Source: Niabella ginsenosidivorans (GTDB lineage: Bacteria; Bacteroidota; Bacteroidia; Chitinophagales; Chitinophagaceae). From it: a stretch of DNA of 64,000 bases. Under the pieces are notes generated by a model. The model did no database searches, was not told the origin of the DNA, and saw only the letters and a program-made list of their open reading frames with translations. Of the stretch, positions 61,043-64,000 are shown piece by piece (position 1 is the stretch's first letter; each line of letters opens with the position of its first letter). Location: the NCBI RefSeq assembly GCF_001654455.1, contig NZ_CP015772.1:4278001-4342000 (forward strand), given 5' to 3'. The position numbers were made by a program, and so were the translations under genes.

Positions 61043-61279
61043 TCAGTTTGTTTCGCTTGTGACAGACGTTTGCTGAACCCCGGAGACGGTAATCTCTGAT
61101 TGCTCTAATACCTGTTGTTTGGTGGCCAGGATGGCTTTGGTAACTTTTTGCTCTTTCAGGCGTTTCTTGTAATTGCTACTTGCGCAGGCATGAGAGCAAA
61201 ATCTTGTTGTCGTTTTCTGTGCAACGAACGGTTGCCGGCAATGCTGACAAATTTTTTTGAGGCGAATGTTCGAGCTCAT
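61043..61279 (-). CDS. Short zinc-finger protein resembling the N-terminus of mobile-element excisionases, apparently truncated
   Basis: A 78-residue protein starting MSSNIRLKKICQHCRQPFVAQKTTTRFCSHACASSNYKKRLKEQ. It has four Cys/His-type ligands (CQHC ... CSHAC) as in the first part of excisionase-like helix-turn-helix proteins of Bacteroidota integrative elements. Full-length relatives continue into a helix-turn-helix; here the tail (ILATKQQVLEQSEITVSGVQQTSVTSETN) lacks one, so the gene is probably cut short. It lies 284 bp from the 3' end of mnmE. No integrase is present. Confidence 0.55.
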   Translation of the reverse strand: MSSNIRLKKICQHCRQPFVAQKTTTRFCSHACASSNYKKRLKEQKVTKAILATKQQVLEQSEITVSGVQQTSVTSETN

Positions 61280-61562
61280 TTTACTCCTTTTTAAAGCAGT
61301 CTGCAACGTATGGTAAGCTCTATTGAGCTGACACCAACTGTCGCCAACTGCCAGTTAATGACTGGAACTGCCTGTAGCTGCCTCTACCTCCCCGACCTAT
61401 CTAATTGTACCTTTTTCTAAATGTATTTTTGGAAGCAAGGTACAAAAGAGGTACAACACATCCATAAAAGAGCGGTAAAATGCAGTAAATTAACTTTGTA
61501 ATAAATTGCATTTCAAATAGTTAGTAAAATGAAGTAAAACTGTGTCAACTGAAATAACCCCG

Positions 61563-61580
61563 TTACTTTCCAATGCAGAA
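61563..61580. other. Potential attachment-site-like sequence at the 3' end of mnmE
   Basis: The last 18 bases of mnmE, minus strand, read TTCTGCATTGGAAAGTAA. From memory this differs at two positions from the 18-bp attachment site used by SGI1-type islands at the same gene end in Enterobacteria. A second copy was not seen in the window, so only the potential site is reported. Confidence 0.35.
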
Positions 61581-62948
61581 CTTCCCGAATATCGTTCCCA
61601 GTATATCCCTGTCCACTTCTACCTGGCCGGTGATCTCACCCAGATAATGCAGCGCACGCCGGATATCGATCGACAACAGATCGCCTGTAAGATGCCGCTT
61701 CATGCCTTCTTCAATCGCATTAAGGCTCTCCATCATTTTTGAAAGCGCCTCATAATGGCGGGCATTGGTAACAATACTGTTCTCTGTTTTTATGGTTGTA
61801 CCCACAGCTTTATCATACATCCGTTGTTTTAATATATCAACGCCCATATTTTGTTTAGCGCTGATAGCTATGGCGGAAGGCGAAATCTGCTTTCCTGAAG
61901 GTCGCAGCTGATCAGTTTTATTCAGCACAGTGATGGTTTTACCGGCATAAGGCTTCAGCCACCTGATCGGAGTAGTGTCAGGGTCTGTAACGTCTGTCAG
62001 CAGCAAAATAATATGTGCCTTTTCTGCATTTTGTTTGCTGCGCTCTATACCAATGCTCTCTATCTGGTCTGTAGTATGTTCCCGGATACCGGCTGTATCA
62101 ATCAGCCGGAACAATACTCCGTTTATATTTAACGTTTCTTCAATGGTATCCCTTGTTGTGCCGGCAATATCACTTACTATAGCCCGCTCTTCATTTAACA
62201 AGGCATTTAAAAGGGTGCTTTTCCCCGCATTGGGCTTCCCTATAATCGCTACACTAACCCCGTTCTTAATAACATTCCCAAGACGAAAGGAATCCAGCAA
62301 CCCTGAAACCCGGGCTCTGAGATCTGAGATCAATTCCTGAAACTGCTCCCGGTTGGCAAACTCCACATCTTCATCACTAAAATCCAGCTCCAGCTCTATA
62401 AGGGCCGCAAAATTGATCAGCTGATCCCGTAGTTTGCCAAGATCCCCGGAGAAACCGCCCCGCAACTGCTGCAACGCTGCATGTTGCTGGGCGCGACTGT
62501 CGGCAGCAATCAGGTCAGCCACCGCTTCTGCCTGTGCCAGATCCAGCTTTCCGTTTAAAAAGGCCCTTTGTGTGTATTCTCCTGCTTTTGCATTCCTTGC
62601 TCCTGCGGTTATGGATGCTTCCAGTATTTTCTGAAGAATATACGGAGAACCATGCCCGCTGATCTCTACCACATCTTCGCCCGTATAGCTTTTTGGGCCC
62701 CGGAATATGGTAACCACCACTTCATCTATCAGCTCCGGATCACCGGCATCATCCTTCAATACAGGATGCACAATATGCCCAAAATGCACCGTATGTGACT
62801 TTTGACCGGCCAGCTTTTTGCCTTTAAAGATCTTGTCGGCGATCAATATGGAATCAGCGCCGCTAAGCCGTATAATACCAATAGCGCCAATGCCCGGCGG
62901 GGTGGCAATTGCAGCAATTGTATCTCCTAAACCAGCAAGTGCATTCAT
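61563..62948 (-). CDS. mnmE: tRNA uridine-5-carboxymethylaminomethyl modification GTPase MnmE
   Basis: A 461-residue potassium-dependent GTPase that, with MnmG, adds the cmnm5 group to wobble U34 of certain tRNAs. The N-terminal folate domain begins DTIAAIATPPGIGAIGIIRLSG. The G domain has G1 GKPNAGKSTLLN, G2 AGTTRDTIEE, G3 DTAGIREH and G4 NKTD. The C-terminal helical domain ends FGKFCIGK, with the catalytic Cys of the FCIGK box. ATG at 62948 (MNALAGLGD) is chosen; the longer frame adds seven residues. It is transcribed divergently from the NIPSNAP gene. Confidence 0.96.
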   Translation of the reverse strand: MNALAGLGDTIAAIATPPGIGAIGIIRLSGADSILIADKIFKGKKLAGQKSHTVHFGHIVHPVLKDDAGDPELIDEVVVTIFRGPKSYTGEDVVEISGHGSPYILQKILEASITAGARNAKAGEYTQRAFLNGKLDLAQAEAVADLIAADSRAQQHAALQQLRGGFSGDLGKLRDQLINFAALIELELDFSDEDVEFANREQFQELISDLRARVSGLLDSFRLGNVIKNGVSVAIIGKPNAGKSTLLNALLNEERAIVSDIAGTTRDTIEETLNINGVLFRLIDTAGIREHTTDQIESIGIERSKQNAEKAHIILLLTDVTDPDTTPIRWLKPYAGKTITVLNKTDQLRPSGKQISPSAIAISAKQNMGVDILKQRMYDKAVGTTIKTENSIVTNARHYEALSKMMESLNAIEEGMKRHLTGDLLSIDIRRALHYLGEITGQVEVDRDILGTIFGKFCIGK

Positions 62949-63117
62949 GCTCCAAATGTAAGCATTCACCGGCAGATACCTGGTAGTGGTGACATTTGCA
63001 GGTTGTTATCAGTAGTTCCCGTATATTCTTATTACTGCCCTTTTATAAAGATGCGGGGTTTATGAACATCCTTTATATTTACACTGCAAACAGGGTTTGT
63101 CTGCTAAAAGAATTTTT

Positions 63118-63900
63118 ATGAAACAATTATTTACCGGGATACTGCTTTTACTGATCGCACCATCCATTGCCAGGGCGCAGCGGGTACCGGCGGTGCGTGA
63201 ATATTATCAGCTGACCGTTTATCATTATTCCACTACCCGGCAGGAAGAAGAACTGGACCGGTATTTGCAAAACGCATTGGTACCGGCCTTACATAAATTA
63301 AGGCTGATGAGAGTAGGTGTTTTTAAGGCACTGGACAATGATACGGCTTTGCAGAAAAAGATCTATGTGCTGATCCCTTTCCGCGGGCTGGAACAATGGT
63401 CGCAACTGGACCAACGGCTATTGCAGGACAATGGTTACCGCCATGCTGCCGGGGATTATATGAACGCACCCAATAAAGCCGGGGCATATGACCGTATGGA
63501 AACCATTTTAATGCGTTCTTTTTCCGGTGCACCAACGCTGGAAGTGCCTCAATTAAAAGGTGACAAAAACGATCGGGTGTATGAATTACGCAGTTATGAG
63601 AGCACTACCGAGAAGCAATTCCGCAGTAAAGTAAAAATGTTTAATGCGGGAAATGAGATCGGTATTTTTAAACGCCTGGGCTTCAACGCTGTTTTTTATG
63701 GCGAAGTGCTGGCGGGGTGCAGGATGCCCAATCTTATGTATATGACCACGCATGAAAACAGGGCCGCAAGAGAACAAAACTGGAAAAATTTTGGCAATGA
63801 CCGGGATTGGAAAAACCTGAATTTGCTGGAAGAATACAAAGACAACGTATCTCATATTGACGTTACTTTTTTAAAGGCAACTCCTTATTCTGATCTTTAA
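63118..63900 (+). CDS. Secreted NIPSNAP-family protein
   Basis: A 260-residue protein with a signal peptide (LFTGILLLLIAPSIARAQ). It carries two NIPSNAP ferredoxin-like units: REYYQLTVYHYSTTRQEEELDRYLQNALVPALHKL near the start and RVYELRSYESTTEKQFRSKVKMFNAGNEIGIFKRLGFNAVFYGEVLAGCRMPNLMYMTTHEN in the second half (given as its order of motifs). The function of bacterial exported members is not known. ATG at 63118 replaces an upstream alternative start. Confidence 0.85.
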   Translation: MKQLFTGILLLLIAPSIARAQRVPAVREYYQLTVYHYSTTRQEEELDRYLQNALVPALHKLRLMRVGVFKALDNDTALQKKIYVLIPFRGLEQWSQLDQRLLQDNGYRHAAGDYMNAPNKAGAYDRMETILMRSFSGAPTLEVPQLKGDKNDRVYELRSYESTTEKQFRSKVKMFNAGNEIGIFKRLGFNAVFYGEVLAGCRMPNLMYMTTHENRAAREQNWKNFGNDRDWKNLNLLEEYKDNVSHIDVTFLKATPYSDL

Positions 63901-63948
63901 GGCAACAGAATTTCAATAACGCCGGACGGATGCTTATTTTCGCGGCAC

Positions 63949-64000
63949 ATGAAGAAAGAAGATCTGAAAAATATAGACTTTGCAGAAGGTTCAGTTTTGC
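63949..64000 (+). CDS. Start of a gene cut by the window edge, possibly tRNA pseudouridine synthase TruB
   Basis: ATG at 63949 opens MKKEDLKNIDFAEGSVL, 17 codons to the edge. In Bacteroidota, TruB often begins with a similar short lead before LLINKP, but the identifying motif lies beyond the window, so the call is tentative. It is on the same strand as the NIPSNAP gene, 48 bp away. Confidence 0.3.
   Translation, partial: MKKEDLKNIDFAEGSVL

Noticed and set aside
1-64000. CRISPR arrays, tRNA or rRNA genes
   Set aside because: No regularly spaced direct repeats, clover-leaf-like segments or rRNA-like sequence were noticed. A tRNA search with a dedicated program would be needed to be certain.

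Overview
The window is from a Bacteroidota chromosome, most likely family Chitinophagaceae. This is inferred from several things: the gene families (DUF6443/RHS proteins, DUF5977 repeats, a TonB-dependent receptor with a carboxypeptidase-like N-domain, OmpH pairs behind BamA, Tat-type Gfo/Idh/MocA proteins), the near absence of Shine-Dalgarno sequences, and promoter-like TAnnTTTG elements upstream of several genes. No rRNA, tRNA or CRISPR array was seen.

Layout. 1-2.7 kb: peptide uptake (end of a POT transporter, then an OPT transporter). 2.8-6.2 kb: a TIM-barrel isomerase divergent from a SUMF1-fold protein and a Tat-type Gfo/Idh/MocA oxidoreductase. 6.4-12.4 kb: Mn-type superoxide dismutase, an orphan gene in AT-rich DNA, TadA, a UvrD-like helicase fused to an Fe-S RecB-type nuclease, and a methyltransferase ending at an IS256-family transposase remnant. 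13-23.5 kb: a polymorphic-toxin locus on the minus strand. It holds a 1543-aa YD/DUF5977 protein, a 1308-aa DUF6443/RHS protein whose C-terminus looks like a PD-(D/E)XK nuclease, a putative immunity gene, and a displaced second toxin-tail/immunity module. 24.1-26.7 kb: a DNA-repair pair, metallo-beta-lactamase-fold exonuclease and ATP-dependent ligase. 27-35 kb: unlinked metabolic and envelope genes (MFS pump, HMA protein, flavin monooxygenase-like protein, cardiolipin synthase, HdeD, serine hydrolase, TlpA-like lipoprotein, Kir channel). 35.5-40.6 kb: a same-strand group of response regulator, histidine kinase, TonB receptor and PAP2 phosphatase. 41.8-44 kb: CocE-type hydrolase and HxlR regulator. 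44.4-50.7 kb: an envelope block transcribed asd > uppS > bamA > ompH > ompH. 51-56 kb: PfkB kinase, TetR regulator, PnuC, methyltransferase, two tandem c-type cytochrome lipoproteins and a GH25 lysozyme. 56-61.3 kb: a degenerate REP-transposase relative, a GH78 rhamnosidase, and a stretch of gene remnants with nonsense and frameshift lesions. 61.5-64 kb: mnmE, a NIPSNAP protein and the start of a possible truB.

The most notable find is upstream of asd (50.50-50.65 kb): promoter, an 11-codon leader peptide MKHTKTTKKCP (three Thr and four Lys codons), an antiterminator strand starting at the leader stop codon, and an intrinsic terminator. It reads as a complete ribosome-mediated attenuator tuned to the aspartate-family end products Thr and Lys, at the head of an envelope operon. 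Also of interest are the RHS nuclease toxin with its displaced second module, and three families of small dispersed palindromic repeats found together with a catalytically degenerate REP-type transposase relative.
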